A stretch of 64,000 bases of DNA from DATARH01 sp035534535 (GCA_035534535.1 DATLRS010000007.1:26396-90395), one strand, 5' to 3'. Shown: positions 7,888 through 16,220, counted from the first letter of the stretch. The notes: generated by a model from the letters alone, not told the origin. Numbers and translations: made by a program.

Positions 7888-8580
7888 TCACTCGGGCTTG
7901 AGCGCATAGCCGGTGCCGCGTACGGTTTGCAGATAGCGCGGATAGCGCGGGTCCGCCTCGATCTTGCGGCGCAGCCGGGTCATCTGCACATCGACGTTGC
8001 GGATGTTGCCGCCAAACTGTGCCGATTGCGACAAATCCTCGCGCGATACCGGCTCCCCGGCATGCGCCGCAAGGCTCGCCAGCAGGCCGCACTCGGCGGC
8101 AGTCAGGTGCACGATGGCGCCATCGTGAAACAGCTCGCTACGGTCGAGGTCGAAGCGGAACATGCCAAAGCGGACCGCGCGCTCGGCGGTGTCGGGCGCG
8201 CCGCGGCGATCGATGATGTTGCGAATGCGCAGCACCAGCTCGCGCGGCTCGAACGGCTTGGCGAGGTAGTCGTCGGCGCCCTGTTCCAGCCCGTAGACCC
8301 GATCCTCGGGCTCGCTCATCGCGGTCAGCAGCAGGATCGGGACGCGCGGCGTGGCTCCGGCGCGGCGCAGCGCCCTTGTCAGGTCGAGCCCGTTCTCGCC
8401 CGGCATCATCACGTCGAGCACGATCAGGTCGAAGGCAAAGCGCGCCAGATTGGCGCGCGCCTCCGCGGCGTCGGCCGCGATCGTCACGCGAAAGCCGTTC
8501 TCGAACAGGTAGCGGCGCAGCAATTCGCGCAGCCGCGCGTCGTCGTCGACGACAAGAAGGTGGTGTTCGAGATCGGCCAT
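7888..8580 (-). CDS. OmpR-family response regulator
   Basis: 230 residues: a receiver domain (VVDDDARLRELL, phospho-Asp56 in LIVLDVMMPGENG, conserved Lys in DDYLAKPFEPREL) followed by a winged-helix DNA-binding domain (GNIRNVDVQMTRLRRKIE, then QTVRGTGYAL). It is the first gene of a two-gene operon with the EnvZ-like kinase. The family name follows from the domain pair; the regulon is unknown. Confidence 0.94.
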   Translation of the reverse strand: MADLEHHLLVVDDDARLRELLRRYLFENGFRVTIAADAAEARANLARFAFDLIVLDVMMPGENGLDLTRALRRAGATPRVPILLLTAMSEPEDRVYGLEQGADDYLAKPFEPRELVLRIRNIIDRRGAPDTAERAVRFGMFRFDLDRSELFHDGAIVHLTAAECGLLASLAAHAGEPVSREDLSQSAQFGGNIRNVDVQMTRLRRKIEADPRYPRYLQTVRGTGYALKPE

Positions 8581-8608
8581 CGCGCTTCACTATACCCCAT
8601 GCCGCCGC

Positions 8609-9115
8609 TCAACGCCGCGCCGGCTCAAAGCGTCGGCGGTCCTCCTCGTCGGCGATGATGGCGAGCAGCACCTTGCGGAACCCCTCGACCGCCGGCGCGC
8701 CGCCCTTGCGGTAGGCGGCCGCGACGCGGGCCCGCTGCGGCTCCGACAGGCGTCGTTCCAGCTCGCGGCCGCTGGTCGTCAATTCGAGCAGGCGCTGGCG
8801 GCGATCGGCGGCGCCGCGATGCTGAATGATAAAGCCCTGGCGCACCAGCTGACCCAGCACCCGATTGAGGCTCTGCTTGGTGATGCGCAGGATGTCGAGC
8901 AACTCGCCGACGGTCATCTGCGGATGGCGCCCGACGAAATGCACGACCCGGTGATGGGCCCGCCCGAACCCGTATTGCTCGAGGATCGCGTCGGGCTCGG
9001 CGGTGAAGTCGCGATACGCGAAAAACAGCAGCTCGATGCCCTGGCGAACCAGTTCCTCGCGCCCGCCCGCCAGCGCGGCCTGCTGCTCCCCGCTGCGATT
9101 TTTTATGTCAGTCAT
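8609..9115 (-). CDS. MarR family transcriptional regulator
   Basis: 168 residues with a MarR winged helix: HPQMTVGELLDILRITKQS, RVLGQLVRQGFI and the wing residues AADRRQRLLELT. It is transcribed divergently from ilvE with a 153-base shared region. A 13-bp inverted repeat (AGTCA-TAT-TGACT) overlaps its own start codon and the predicted ilvE -35 box, so autorepression and ilvE control are plausible. Confidence 0.9.
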   Translation of the reverse strand: MTDIKNRSGEQQAALAGGREELVRQGIELLFFAYRDFTAEPDAILEQYGFGRAHHRVVHFVGRHPQMTVGELLDILRITKQSLNRVLGQLVRQGFIIQHRGAADRRQRLLELTTSGRELERRLSEPQRARVAAAYRKGGAPAVEGFRKVLLAIIADEEDRRRFEPARR

Positions 9116-9145
9116 ATTGACTTATTCGGCAACGTTCGGTACAAG
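9110..9145 (+). promoter_or_regulatory. ilvE promoter with overlapping MarR-type operator
   Basis: TTGACT (9117–9122), a 17-base spacer, and TACAAG (9140–9145) make a reasonable promoter for ilvE. The perfect inverted repeat AGTCA-TAT-TGACT (9110–9122) covers the -35 box and the first codon of the divergent marR gene. This is the expected geometry for a MarR site, but binding is inferred. Confidence 0.5.
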
Positions 9146-9268
9146 TGGGGCGTCTTCTGCGATATAAAGTTCCCCGTGGCCCGACTCCACGCCCAATCCG
9201 GCGCCAGCCGGTCCTCGACCAGCGCAGCGGGCCATGCCGACCAATTTCTCCGGTGCCAGGAGGACATC

Positions 9269-10171
9269 ATGTCCCAACTCCCCTTCGACGATCGCGACGG
9301 CTTCATCTGGTATGACGGCCGGCTTGTCGCATGGCGCGATGCCAAGCTGCATGTGCTGACCCACGGTCTGCATTATGCGAGTTGCGTGTTCGAAGGCGAG
9401 CGCGTCTACAACGGCACGGTCTTCCGCATGGAGGACCACAACGCGCGGCTGGTCAACTCGGCGAAGATCATGGGCTTCGAGATCCCCGCCAGCATGGACG
9501 ATCTGGCCCGCGCGACGCACGAGGTGATCAGCAGCAACAACATCCGCGACGGGTATGTCCGGCCGATCGCCTGGCGCGGCGCCGAGCAGATGGGCGTCTC
9601 GGCGCAGGAGAACAAGATCCATCTGGCGCTCGCGTGCTGGGACTGGCCGGCCTATTTCTCGCCGGAAGCGCGCGCCAAGGGCATCAAGATGCTGTGGTCG
9701 CGCTGGGCCCGCCCGGCGCCCAACACCGCGCCGGTGCATGCCAAGGCCTCCGGGCTCTACATGATCTGCACGATGGCCAAGCACGAGGCCGAGGCCGAGG
9801 GCTGCGACGACGCGCTGATGCTCGATTGGCGCGGCAACCTCGCCGAAGGCACCGGCGCCAATCTCTTTCTCGCCTTCAACGGCGAACTGCACACCCCGAC
9901 GCCGGACTGCTTCCTCAACGGCATCACCCGGCAGACCGTGATCGGCCTCGCCAAGGCCCGCGGCATCAAGGTCGTCGAGCGCACCATCCTGCCCGAGGAA
10001 CTGGCCAAGGCCGACGAGATGTTCCTGACCGGTTCGGCCGCCGAGGTGACGCCGGTCGGCGAGATCATCGGCCCAGTCGGCCACTACCGCTTCACCCCCG
10101 GCACGATGTGCCGCCTGATGTGGGAGGATTTCGACCGGCTGGTCGGGAAAAAAGTGGCGAGCGCGGCGTAG
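9269..10171 (+). CDS. ilvE: branched-chain amino acid aminotransferase
   Basis: 300 residues, PLP-dependent fold-type IV transaminase interconverting Leu/Ile/Val and their 2-oxo acids with glutamate. The start at 9269 follows CAGGAGG at optimal spacing. Motifs: DGRLVAWRDAKLHVLTHGLH at the N-terminus, RPIAWRGAEQMG, the PLP-Lys region NTAPVHAKASGLY, and the signature GCDDALMLDWRGNLAEGTGA with NLFLAF. The C-terminal half (FLTGSAAEVTPVGEI) is also typical. Regulated in cis by the MarR-flanked divergent region. Confidence 0.95.
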   Translation: MSQLPFDDRDGFIWYDGRLVAWRDAKLHVLTHGLHYASCVFEGERVYNGTVFRMEDHNARLVNSAKIMGFEIPASMDDLARATHEVISSNNIRDGYVRPIAWRGAEQMGVSAQENKIHLALACWDWPAYFSPEARAKGIKMLWSRWARPAPNTAPVHAKASGLYMICTMAKHEAEAEGCDDALMLDWRGNLAEGTGANLFLAFNGELHTPTPDCFLNGITRQTVIGLAKARGIKVVERTILPEELAKADEMFLTGSAAEVTPVGEIIGPVGHYRFTPGTMCRLMWEDFDRLVGKKVASAA

Positions 10172-10228
10172 CCGCCGCAGCCTGCGCACCCCCGCGAACC
10201 TCCCGGGCGGCGACGCGCGCGTCCGGTA

Positions 10229-10570
10229 TCACTCCGATACCGGGATGATGACCTTCTCGTCGATGACGAAGGTCTTGATGCCGCCGATGAAGAGCGCGCC
10301 GTCATCGTGCAGTCGCTTTGCCTCGGGCGAGGCGTTGGCGCGCTCCATCGCAGCGCGGTCGTCGTACCACAATTCGGCGATGCCATCGACCGCGACCGCG
10401 GTCGTCGCGATGTCGGCGCGGGTGCGCTCACCCGCGATGTGGTTCTGCACGTAGCGCCTGACGCCGGGCACGGCATGCGCCAGCGGCGCGTGAATCTCGA
10501 CCCAATGCCCGACGAACTCGTCGTGCGTTAGTTCGGGCCGGCGGGTCAGCAGCGACAGGCTCTTGATCAT
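10229..10570 (-). CDS. EthD domain-containing protein
   Basis: 113 residues, a dimeric alpha/beta-barrel protein. The start MIKSLSLLTRRPELTHDEF and the HWVEIHAPLAHAVPGVRRYV segment are diagnostic of EthD/strictosidine-type small proteins, seen in ether degradation and as accessory proteins of aromatic or polyketide metabolism. The DNA-coded frame extends upstream, but the family start is this Met. It ends 58 bases after ilvE on the opposite strand. Substrate unknown. Confidence 0.85.
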   Translation of the reverse strand: MIKSLSLLTRRPELTHDEFVGHWVEIHAPLAHAVPGVRRYVQNHIAGERTRADIATTAVAVDGIAELWYDDRAAMERANASPEAKRLHDDGALFIGGIKTFVIDEKVIIPVSE

Positions 10571-10589
10571 CGGGCGCCTCACCGTTTGG

Positions 10590-10673
10590 GTCATTGCGAG
10601 AAGCGGAGCGACGAAGCAATCCCGATTCGCGCTCCCTTGCCTGCCGAGATTGCTTCGCTTTGCTCGCAATGAC
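10590..10673. repeat. REP-like long inverted repeat
   Basis: GTCATTGCGAG at the left end is answered by CTCGCAATGAC at the right, with inner arms GCGACGAAGCAATC and GATTGCTTCGC also pairing. This is the large palindromic intergenic element common in alphaproteobacterial genomes. It lies in the EthD–OmpA gap. Confidence 0.8.
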
Positions 10674-10677
10674 ACGC

Positions 10678-10705
10678 AAAAAGAGGCCCGCCGAAGCGGG
10701 CCTCT
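10678..10705 (-). terminator. Rho-independent terminator of the OmpA-type gene
   Basis: On the minus strand a perfect 10-bp stem (AGAGGCCCGC/GCGGGCCTCT) with a four-base TTCG loop is followed by TTTTT. It lies about 185 bases after the ompA-like stop and before the EthD gene, so the porin transcript carries a long 3' region containing a second REP-like element. Confidence 0.85.
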
Positions 10706-10748
10706 CGCAGCGCCGGGATCGCTACCGGTCGCGGCGGCGAGGAGCTGT

Positions 10749-10884
10749 TGCTCCCTCTCCCCCCCTCGGGGTGGAGAGGGTTGGGGTGAGGCGGGGGATA
10801 CCACAGCGTTGGCCGGGACCCACCTCACCCTCCCATTGCTCCGCAATGGGCCCCTCCCTCTCCCCCCTGAAGGGCGGAGAGGGA
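10749..10884. repeat. REP-like element of the CCCTCTCC family
   Basis: Two short hairpins of the type CCCTCTCC…GGAGAGGG (left copy ending GGGGTGAGG, right copy starting CCTCACCC) form an outer inverted pair. Related elements recur at 19014, 42265 and 51441 in this window. Confidence 0.65.
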
Positions 10885-10889
10885 TAGTC

Positions 10890-11930
10890 CTACGAAAAGA
10901 CGATCTCGACCCGGCGGTTCTGCGGCTCGCGCACGCCGTCGGCAGTCGGCACGCGATTGTCGTTCTCGCCGTGGCCGCTGACCATCATGTCGTCCTGCGG
11001 CACGCCGAGCCGGGAGAGCGCCTCCGCCACCGCATGGGCGCGCCGTTCCGACAGCCGCTGGTTGTAGCCGGGCGAGCCCGAGCGGTCGGTATAGCCGGTG
11101 ACCTGGATCTGCACCCGGGCGCCGGATTTGTAGGCGTCGGCCGCCTGCTCGACGATGCGCATCCCCTGCGCCGTGATCGCGGCGCGGTCCCAATCGAAGA
11201 ACACCAGGAAGACGCGGCGCTGCACCACCGGCGGGGCCGGCGTCGCCTCCGGTGCCACCACCGGCGGCGGGGCCGGCGGCGGCCCGAAGCGATAGATCAT
11301 GCTCGCCATCAGCGTGTGGGTGCTGTAGCCGGTGGTGTATTTGATCGCCGGCGTGGTCGGCACGCGGAAGGTGGCGTCGGTCGTCCCGAGGTAGCGGTAA
11401 TCGAGATCGAACGCGAGGTTCGGCGACAAATTATAGCGCAAGCCGGCGATCGCCTGATAGCCGAACTGCCAGTCGTTATCGTTCAAAGCCACCGCCAGGC
11501 CGGGCGAGGTGGCGTGGTCGATGATATCGACGGCGCCGACGCCGACGCCGATATGCGGCACCACCGGCCAGCCGTATTTGAAGTCGTAGAGCACGTTGGT
11601 CATGATCGCGTGCGACTCGCGGCTGCCGTGCACCGCCGGCAGGCTCGTCCCGCCGATCCTGAGACCGTTCAAATCGTTGCTGTGGTAGATGTATTCCTCC
11701 TCGAAGCGCCATGGGCCCCATTCATAGCCGGCACGCGCGCCGGCGGCGAAGCCGGAATCGAACCGGGCATGCGCCGAGGGCGCCCCGGTGACGTGGTCCC
11801 GCTGGTTTTCAAGGACGCTCCAGCCGCCTTCGCCGCCAAGGTAGAATGTCTGCGCCTGCGCTGTAGCGATAGGTAACGCCGCCGCCACCAAAAGGCAGGC
11901 GCCGACGACTACGCTGATCCGCGTCGACAT
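10890..11930 (-). CDS. OmpA family outer-membrane beta-barrel protein
   Basis: 346 residues. A signal peptide (residues about 1–26, ending in ATAQAQ) is followed by a beta-barrel domain with alternating aromatic strands and the late-barrel SMIYRFG strand. A Pro/Ala hinge (PPPAPPPVVAPEATPAPP) leads to a C-terminal OmpA peptidoglycan-binding domain (FFDWDRAAITAQ, TGYTDRSGSPGYNQRLSERR, GENDNRVPTADG, NRRVEIVFS). It anchors the outer membrane to peptidoglycan. Strong terminator downstream. A 15-bp palindrome lies about 70 bases upstream. Confidence 0.93.
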   Translation of the reverse strand: MSTRISVVVGACLLVAAALPIATAQAQTFYLGGEGGWSVLENQRDHVTGAPSAHARFDSGFAAGARAGYEWGPWRFEEEYIYHSNDLNGLRIGGTSLPAVHGSRESHAIMTNVLYDFKYGWPVVPHIGVGVGAVDIIDHATSPGLAVALNDNDWQFGYQAIAGLRYNLSPNLAFDLDYRYLGTTDATFRVPTTPAIKYTTGYSTHTLMASMIYRFGPPPAPPPVVAPEATPAPPVVQRRVFLVFFDWDRAAITAQGMRIVEQAADAYKSGARVQIQVTGYTDRSGSPGYNQRLSERRAHAVAEALSRLGVPQDDMMVSGHGENDNRVPTADGVREPQNRRVEIVFS

Positions 11931-11997
11931 CTTCCGATTCCCCTATGCATCGACCAAACTAGCGAGCACTCGCCCGCGTCCATATACGCTCAGAAAC

Positions 11998-12012
11998 CAG
12001 GGATGATCCCTG
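11998..12012. promoter_or_regulatory. palindrome CAGGGAT-G-ATCCCTG upstream of the OmpA-type gene
   Basis: Perfect seven-base arms around one G, about 70 bases upstream of the ompA-like start, in an AT-richer intergenic stretch (11931–12117). It could be an operator or a 5'-leader hairpin; nothing identifies the binding protein. Confidence 0.4.
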
Positions 12013-12117
12013 CAGCATTGGAGGAGTTGTGGGAAATTGCCGAAATAGTTGGATCGCTAAATCAAAACGCGAATGCGTTGCCGGCGAATATTGCCAAAAT
12101 CGGGAAGCTCTGGCCTC

Positions 12118-12780
12118 TCAGCCGCCCCGGCAGCCGTTCAGAAACAGCGCCACGCTGTCATCGACCCAGCGGCGCAGCGCCACGGGGGCGAACGCGGTAC
12201 CAAGCCCGACGGCGCGCCGCCGCGGCGCCTCCACCACCATCAGGATGAATTGCTCGGCGGCAAAGCGCGGATCGATCGCGGCGATCTCGCCGGCCGCGAT
12301 GCGCTGCTCGAGATGGCGCGCGATCCGCTCGATCCCGGCCGCCGCGCCCAGCTCATGCAGGATGCGGGCGAGGCCGGGAAAGCGATGCGCTTCGGCGATC
12401 ACCATGCGATGCAGCGCCAGCGCCTCGGGGGTCAACGCCACCGCGAGCATGGTTTCGCCAGCGTGGCGCAACGCTTCAGCAAGGCTCGGCGCCTCGAGCA
12501 GGGCGGCGTCGAACGGCGGCGTCCAGCGCTCGACCAGCCGGCGGACCACCGCCTCGAACAATACCTCCTTGCCGCGAAAGCGATGGTAGAACGTGCGTTT
12601 CGAGATGCCGGCGCGCCTGGCGACGGCCTCGATGCTGGTCGTGCCAAAGCCGTCACCGAGAAACAGCGCGGTCGCAACGTCGAGAATCCGGTCCGAAAGC
12701 CGCGCCGATTCGAGTCGCGACGGCCGGCCGCCGCGGCGCCGCGGCCGCACCTCGTTGGCTGATTGCACCTCTGCCGACAT
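12118..12780 (-). CDS. TetR/AcrR family regulator
   Basis: 220 residues from the ATG at 12780; the frame extends upstream but without coding character. Basic N-terminal arm (RPRRRGGRPSR), helix-turn-helix with FGTTSIEAVARRAGISKRTF and YHRFRGKEVLFEAVV, then a C-terminal domain of the AefR-like type (PRFAAEQFILMVVEAPRR). Divergent from the SDR gene with a 137-base gap, the classic arrangement for a repressor controlling its neighbour. Confidence 0.9.
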   Translation of the reverse strand: MSAEVQSANEVRPRRRGGRPSRLESARLSDRILDVATALFLGDGFGTTSIEAVARRAGISKRTFYHRFRGKEVLFEAVVRRLVERWTPPFDAALLEAPSLAEALRHAGETMLAVALTPEALALHRMVIAEAHRFPGLARILHELGAAAGIERIARHLEQRIAAGEIAAIDPRFAAEQFILMVVEAPRRRAVGLGTAFAPVALRRWVDDSVALFLNGCRGG

Positions 12781-12917
12781 GGCCGCCTCGCCGCGCTGCG
12801 CGGCGAAGCTTAGCCGCCCGCAAGGCAAACGCAACCGCGACCGCTTTGCACTGGGAAGTGGCGCCAATCGCCGCCATGATCGGCAGCGCGAACGGATCGA
12901 ACGGAGGGGCGCGAAAA

Positions 12918-13667
12918 ATGAAGATCGACCTGACGGGAAAGCGGGCGGTGGTCACCGGCGGCAGCCGGGGGATCGGCCGGGCGATCGCGCTGGCGTGCGC
13001 CGAAGCGGGCGCGGCGGTGTCGATCTGCGCCCGCGGCGCCGCGGCGCTCGGCGCGGTCCGTGACGAGATCGCGGCGCACGGCGTCACAGCGCACGCGCAA
13101 TCCTGCGACATCGCCGACGGCGCCGCGCTGGCCGCCTATATAGCGGCGGCGGCCGAGGCGCTGGGCGGCATCGATGTGCTGGTATGCAATGCGTCGGGCT
13201 TTGGCACCAGCGACGACGAGGCCGGCTGGGCCCGCAGCATCGACATCGATCTGCTGGGCACGGCGCGCGCGATCCGGGCGGCGGTGCCGTATCTCGAACA
13301 GAGCAGCGCCGGCGCGATCATCAACATTTCGTCGATTTCCGGGATCGGCGCTTCGGCTCGTACGCCGCCCTATGGCGCGGTCAAGGCAGCGATCATGTCG
13401 TACACGCTGAGCCAGGCGGCGGTGCTGGCAAAGAAAGGGATTCGCGTCAACTGCATCGCCCCCGGCTCGATCGAATTCCCCGGCGGCACCTGGGAGCGGG
13501 CCAAGAACAACAACCCGCAGCTTTACGGCGCGATCCTGCGCAGCATCCCGTTCGGCCGGCTGGGGCGGCCCGAGGAGGTGGCGCAGCTCGTCGCGTTCCT
13601 CGCCTCGCCGCTCGGCAGCTGGGTCACCGGCCAGACGATCTCGGTTGACGGCGGCCAGTTGCTGTAA
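12918..13667 (+). CDS. SDR family oxidoreductase
   Basis: 249 residues, classical short-chain dehydrogenase/reductase. Start at 12918 follows GGAGGG. NAD(P) motif TGGSRGIG (about 12–19), NASG structural motif, active-site Ser in NISSISG, and YGAVKAA with the catalytic Tyr/Lys. The C-terminus (FLASPLGSWVTGQTISVDGG) is typical of FabG-like members. Divergent from the TetR gene and convergent with pcaG; probably part of the catabolic locus but the substrate is unknown. Confidence 0.92.
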   Translation: MKIDLTGKRAVVTGGSRGIGRAIALACAEAGAAVSICARGAAALGAVRDEIAAHGVTAHAQSCDIADGAALAAYIAAAAEALGGIDVLVCNASGFGTSDDEAGWARSIDIDLLGTARAIRAAVPYLEQSSAGAIINISSISGIGASARTPPYGAVKAAIMSYTLSQAAVLAKKGIRVNCIAPGSIEFPGGTWERAKNNNPQLYGAILRSIPFGRLGRPEEVAQLVAFLASPLGSWVTGQTISVDGGQLL

Positions 13668-13717
13668 CCACGCCGCCGGCGGCTCCGGCGGCGCGGCGCC
13701 CCGGCATGACGTGCCGA

Positions 13718-14302
13718 TCAGACATCGAGAAAAACGGTCTCGTTCGCACCCTGCAGCACGATATCGAAGCGGTAGAGCGCCGGACTGCCGGCCGCTTCCG
13801 GGCGGGCCAGAAGGGTGCGGCGCGCCGCTTCGTCCTCGATCGAGGACAACAGCGGGTCGCCGGCATTGGCCGGCTCGTCGGCGAAATAAATCCGGGTGTA
13901 GAGGTGCTGCAACAGGCCGCGGGCGAACACCGCGAGGTTGATGTGCGGCGCCTGCAGGGCATTGCCGCGGCCGGGCACCGGCCCGGGCTTGATCGTGACG
14001 ATGCGGAAGCGCCCCTCGCCGTCGGTCGCGGTCCGCCCGAAGCCGCGGAAATTTGGGTCGATCGGCTTCTCGGTCTGATGGTCGTCGGGGTGGTTGTAGC
14101 GGCCGGCGGCATTGGCCTGCCACACTTCGATCAGCGCGTCGGGCACCGGCATTGCGTCGCCGTCTAGGACGCGTCCCTCGATCGCGATGCGCTGGCCGGT
14201 CGGATTGTCGGCGGTCAAGTCGCTCCAGGCGGGGCGATCGAGCCCGAGGTGAAAAAACGGCCCGACGGTTTGCGACGGGGTCGGGATCAATTTGTCGGCC
14301 AT
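13718..14302 (-). CDS. pcaG: protocatechuate 3,4-dioxygenase, alpha subunit
   Basis: 194 residues, non-catalytic partner of PcaH in intradiol cleavage of protocatechuate to 3-carboxy-cis,cis-muconate (beta-ketoadipate pathway). N-terminal TPSQTVGPFFHLGL is the PcaG hallmark. It keeps the beta-sandwich (NAAGRYNHPDD, GFGRTATDGEGRF) but lacks the second Tyr and one His of the iron site, as alpha subunits do. It lies 13 bases after pcaH. Confidence 0.95.
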   Translation of the reverse strand: MADKLIPTPSQTVGPFFHLGLDRPAWSDLTADNPTGQRIAIEGRVLDGDAMPVPDALIEVWQANAAGRYNHPDDHQTEKPIDPNFRGFGRTATDGEGRFRIVTIKPGPVPGRGNALQAPHINLAVFARGLLQHLYTRIYFADEPANAGDPLLSSIEDEAARRTLLARPEAAGSPALYRFDIVLQGANETVFLDV

Positions 14303-14315
14303 CGCGCGCCCCGCT

Positions 14316-15026
14316 TCAGCCCGGGTCGGCCGGGGTCGCGGCGCGGCCGCGCAACACCAGGTCGAAGCGGTAGCCGAGGGCCCATTCCGCCTCGCTCAGC
14401 GCCGGCTCGTAGGCGCAGATCAGCCGTTCGCGCGCCGCCGCGTCGGCCGTGCTCTGATAGATCGGGTCGTAGGCCAGCAGCGGGTCGCCCGGAAAGTACA
14501 TCTGGGTCACCAGGCGAGTGACAAACCCCGCGCCGAACACGCCGAAATGCAGATGCGCCGGCCGCCACGCATTGGGCGTGTTGCGCCACGGATAGGCGCC
14601 GGGCTTGATCGTCACGAAGCGATAGGCGCCGTCGGGGCCGGTCACCACCTGCCCGGCGCCGGTGAAATTTGGGTCGAGCGGCGCGTCGTGCTGGTCGGCG
14701 GGGTGATCGTAGCGCCCGGCGGCGTTGCACTGCCACAGCTCGAGCAGCGTCCCCGGCACCGGGCGCCCGTTCTCGTCGAGGACGTGCCCCTCGACGATGA
14801 TGCGCTCGCCCAACGGTTCGCCCTTGCGCTGGCGGGTCAGATCGGTGGCGTCGGGGCCGGCCCAGCGGTCGGCAAAGCCGGGGCCGGTCAGCTCGGACAG
14901 CGTGTGCTCAAAGCGTATGAGGGCACGCCGCGGCGACCGCTTCACCGTGCTGGCGTAGTCGGGATACAGATACGGCGGCTGGGTGCCCGGGCGGGGGCGG
15001 AGGAACGGCAGGGGCTCGCTCGGCAT
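14316..15026 (-). CDS. pcaH: protocatechuate 3,4-dioxygenase, beta subunit
   Basis: 236 residues, the iron(III)-bearing subunit. The N-terminal YPDYASTVKRSPRRALI and the intradiol core are present, including Tyr in NAAGRYDHPADQ, Tyr in PGAYPWRNTPNAWRP and the HLHF pair: all four Fe ligands (2 Tyr, 2 His) are visible. I start it at the Met before PSEPLPF, which gives the normal N-terminus. No ring-opened-product enzymes (pcaB, pcaC, pcaD) are in the window. Confidence 0.95.
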   Translation of the reverse strand: MPSEPLPFLRPRPGTQPPYLYPDYASTVKRSPRRALIRFEHTLSELTGPGFADRWAGPDATDLTRQRKGEPLGERIIVEGHVLDENGRPVPGTLLELWQCNAAGRYDHPADQHDAPLDPNFTGAGQVVTGPDGAYRFVTIKPGAYPWRNTPNAWRPAHLHFGVFGAGFVTRLVTQMYFPGDPLLAYDPIYQSTADAAARERLICAYEPALSEAEWALGYRFDLVLRGRAATPADPG

Positions 15027-15111
15027 GCGCAAGGGCTCGCTGTTCGGGTGGATCGACCAGCGTGTCTCTTTCGCCCCCCGCCCGTCAAGCGGCTCCTGGC
15101 GTCCGTTGGGC

Positions 15112-16086
15112 TTAGTTCGGCACCCAGGCAAGGCCGCGGATCTCGGTGAATTCGCGCGGCAATTTCGACCAGCGGTCGCCGGCATTCTGGCTCGCATAGA
15201 TCTCGCCGTAATGGCTGCAGGCGAGCACCAGGCCGGGGTCGGCGATATGCGTCGCGAACTGCCAGATCGGCGAATTGGGCTCGTCCGGCAGGCTCGCGAC
15301 CTGCCAGCTCTTGCCGCCGTTGGTCGAGCGCTGGATCGCGCCCTTGTCGCCGGCCGCGCCATTGCCGGTCGCGACAAACAGGGTCGCCGGGTCGTCCGCC
15401 TTCTGTGCCAGATGGCGGCAATAGCCGAGCTTGAACTGTTCGCGCACCATCAACGGATACCAGCTCGCACCACGGTCGCCGCTGGCGAAGATTTCGCGGG
15501 GCGTGCTGGTCAACACGGTCGTGCTGCCGTTGACGGCGACCGCGATGTCGTGGATGTCGGGGTCCGGGATGCCGGAGGTCGGGATGCGCGTCCAGCTGTC
15601 GCCGCCATCCGTGCTGCGCAGCACGCCGTCGACTTCGAGGCCGGCCCAGATCACCCGGTGGTCGGATGGATCGACGGTCAGCGCCGTGACGCGCGGTATC
15701 CGCACGTTGGCGCATTCCTCGGCAATCTCGGCTTCGAGCTTCTGCCAATGCGCGCCGCCGTCCACTGAGCGGAACAGCGCCGCCGGCCGCGTCCCGGCAA
15801 AGATGATGTCGGGGTTGACCGGATCGACCGCGATCCGCCAGACGTCGAGATCGTTCATCGGCGAGTCGAGCCGCGCGAACGTCGTGCCGCCGTCGCGGCT
15901 CTTGTAGACGCCGTCATTGGCGCCGGCGAACACCGTGCGCGGCTCGTGCGGGTGTACGCTCAAGCTGAACACCCGGCTCTCGTTCCATAGATCGCCGCCG
16001 GCGCGCTTCCAGCTCTCGCCGCCATCAGGGCTGAGCCACACTCCGGTACCGATCGTTCCAGCCAGGATCGTGAAATTGCCGCTCAT
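15112..16086 (-). CDS. seven-Asp-box beta-propeller protein (BNR/YCF48-like)
   Basis: 324 residues from an ATG with GGGAGGAG upstream. Seven Asp-box motifs of the S-x-D-x-G-x-[ST]-W type recur at about residues 19, 63, 107, 158, 202, 254 and 299, i.e. every 44–52 residues, so this is very likely one complete propeller. No signal peptide or membrane segment is seen, so it should be cytosolic, unlike secreted sialidases and Vps10 proteins with the same repeats. It sits inside a catabolic gene run between a VOC protein and pcaH; a lactonase-, sensor- or assembly-type role is possible but unproven. Confidence 0.85.
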   Translation of the reverse strand: MSGNFTILAGTIGTGVWLSPDGGESWKRAGGDLWNESRVFSLSVHPHEPRTVFAGANDGVYKSRDGGTTFARLDSPMNDLDVWRIAVDPVNPDIIFAGTRPAALFRSVDGGAHWQKLEAEIAEECANVRIPRVTALTVDPSDHRVIWAGLEVDGVLRSTDGGDSWTRIPTSGIPDPDIHDIAVAVNGSTTVLTSTPREIFASGDRGASWYPLMVREQFKLGYCRHLAQKADDPATLFVATGNGAAGDKGAIQRSTNGGKSWQVASLPDEPNSPIWQFATHIADPGLVLACSHYGEIYASQNAGDRWSKLPREFTEIRGLAWVPN

Positions 16087-16110
16087 CGCCGTCTCCTCCC
16101 AAGCAAATTT

Positions 16111-16211
16111 GTCATTCCGGGGCGCCGCATAGCGGGGAACCCGGAAGCCATATTCCACAGGCCGGTGTTCCTGGGTTCCGGGTTCGCGCCTTCGGCGCGC
16201 CCCGGAATGAC
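16111..16211. repeat. REP-like inverted repeat
   Basis: GTCATTCCGGGGCGC at the left is answered by GCGCGCCCCGGAATGAC at the right; inside, GAACCCGGA pairs with TCCGGGTTC. It fills the gap between the VOC gene and the propeller gene. Confidence 0.8.
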
Positions 16212-16220
16212 ACCACGGTC

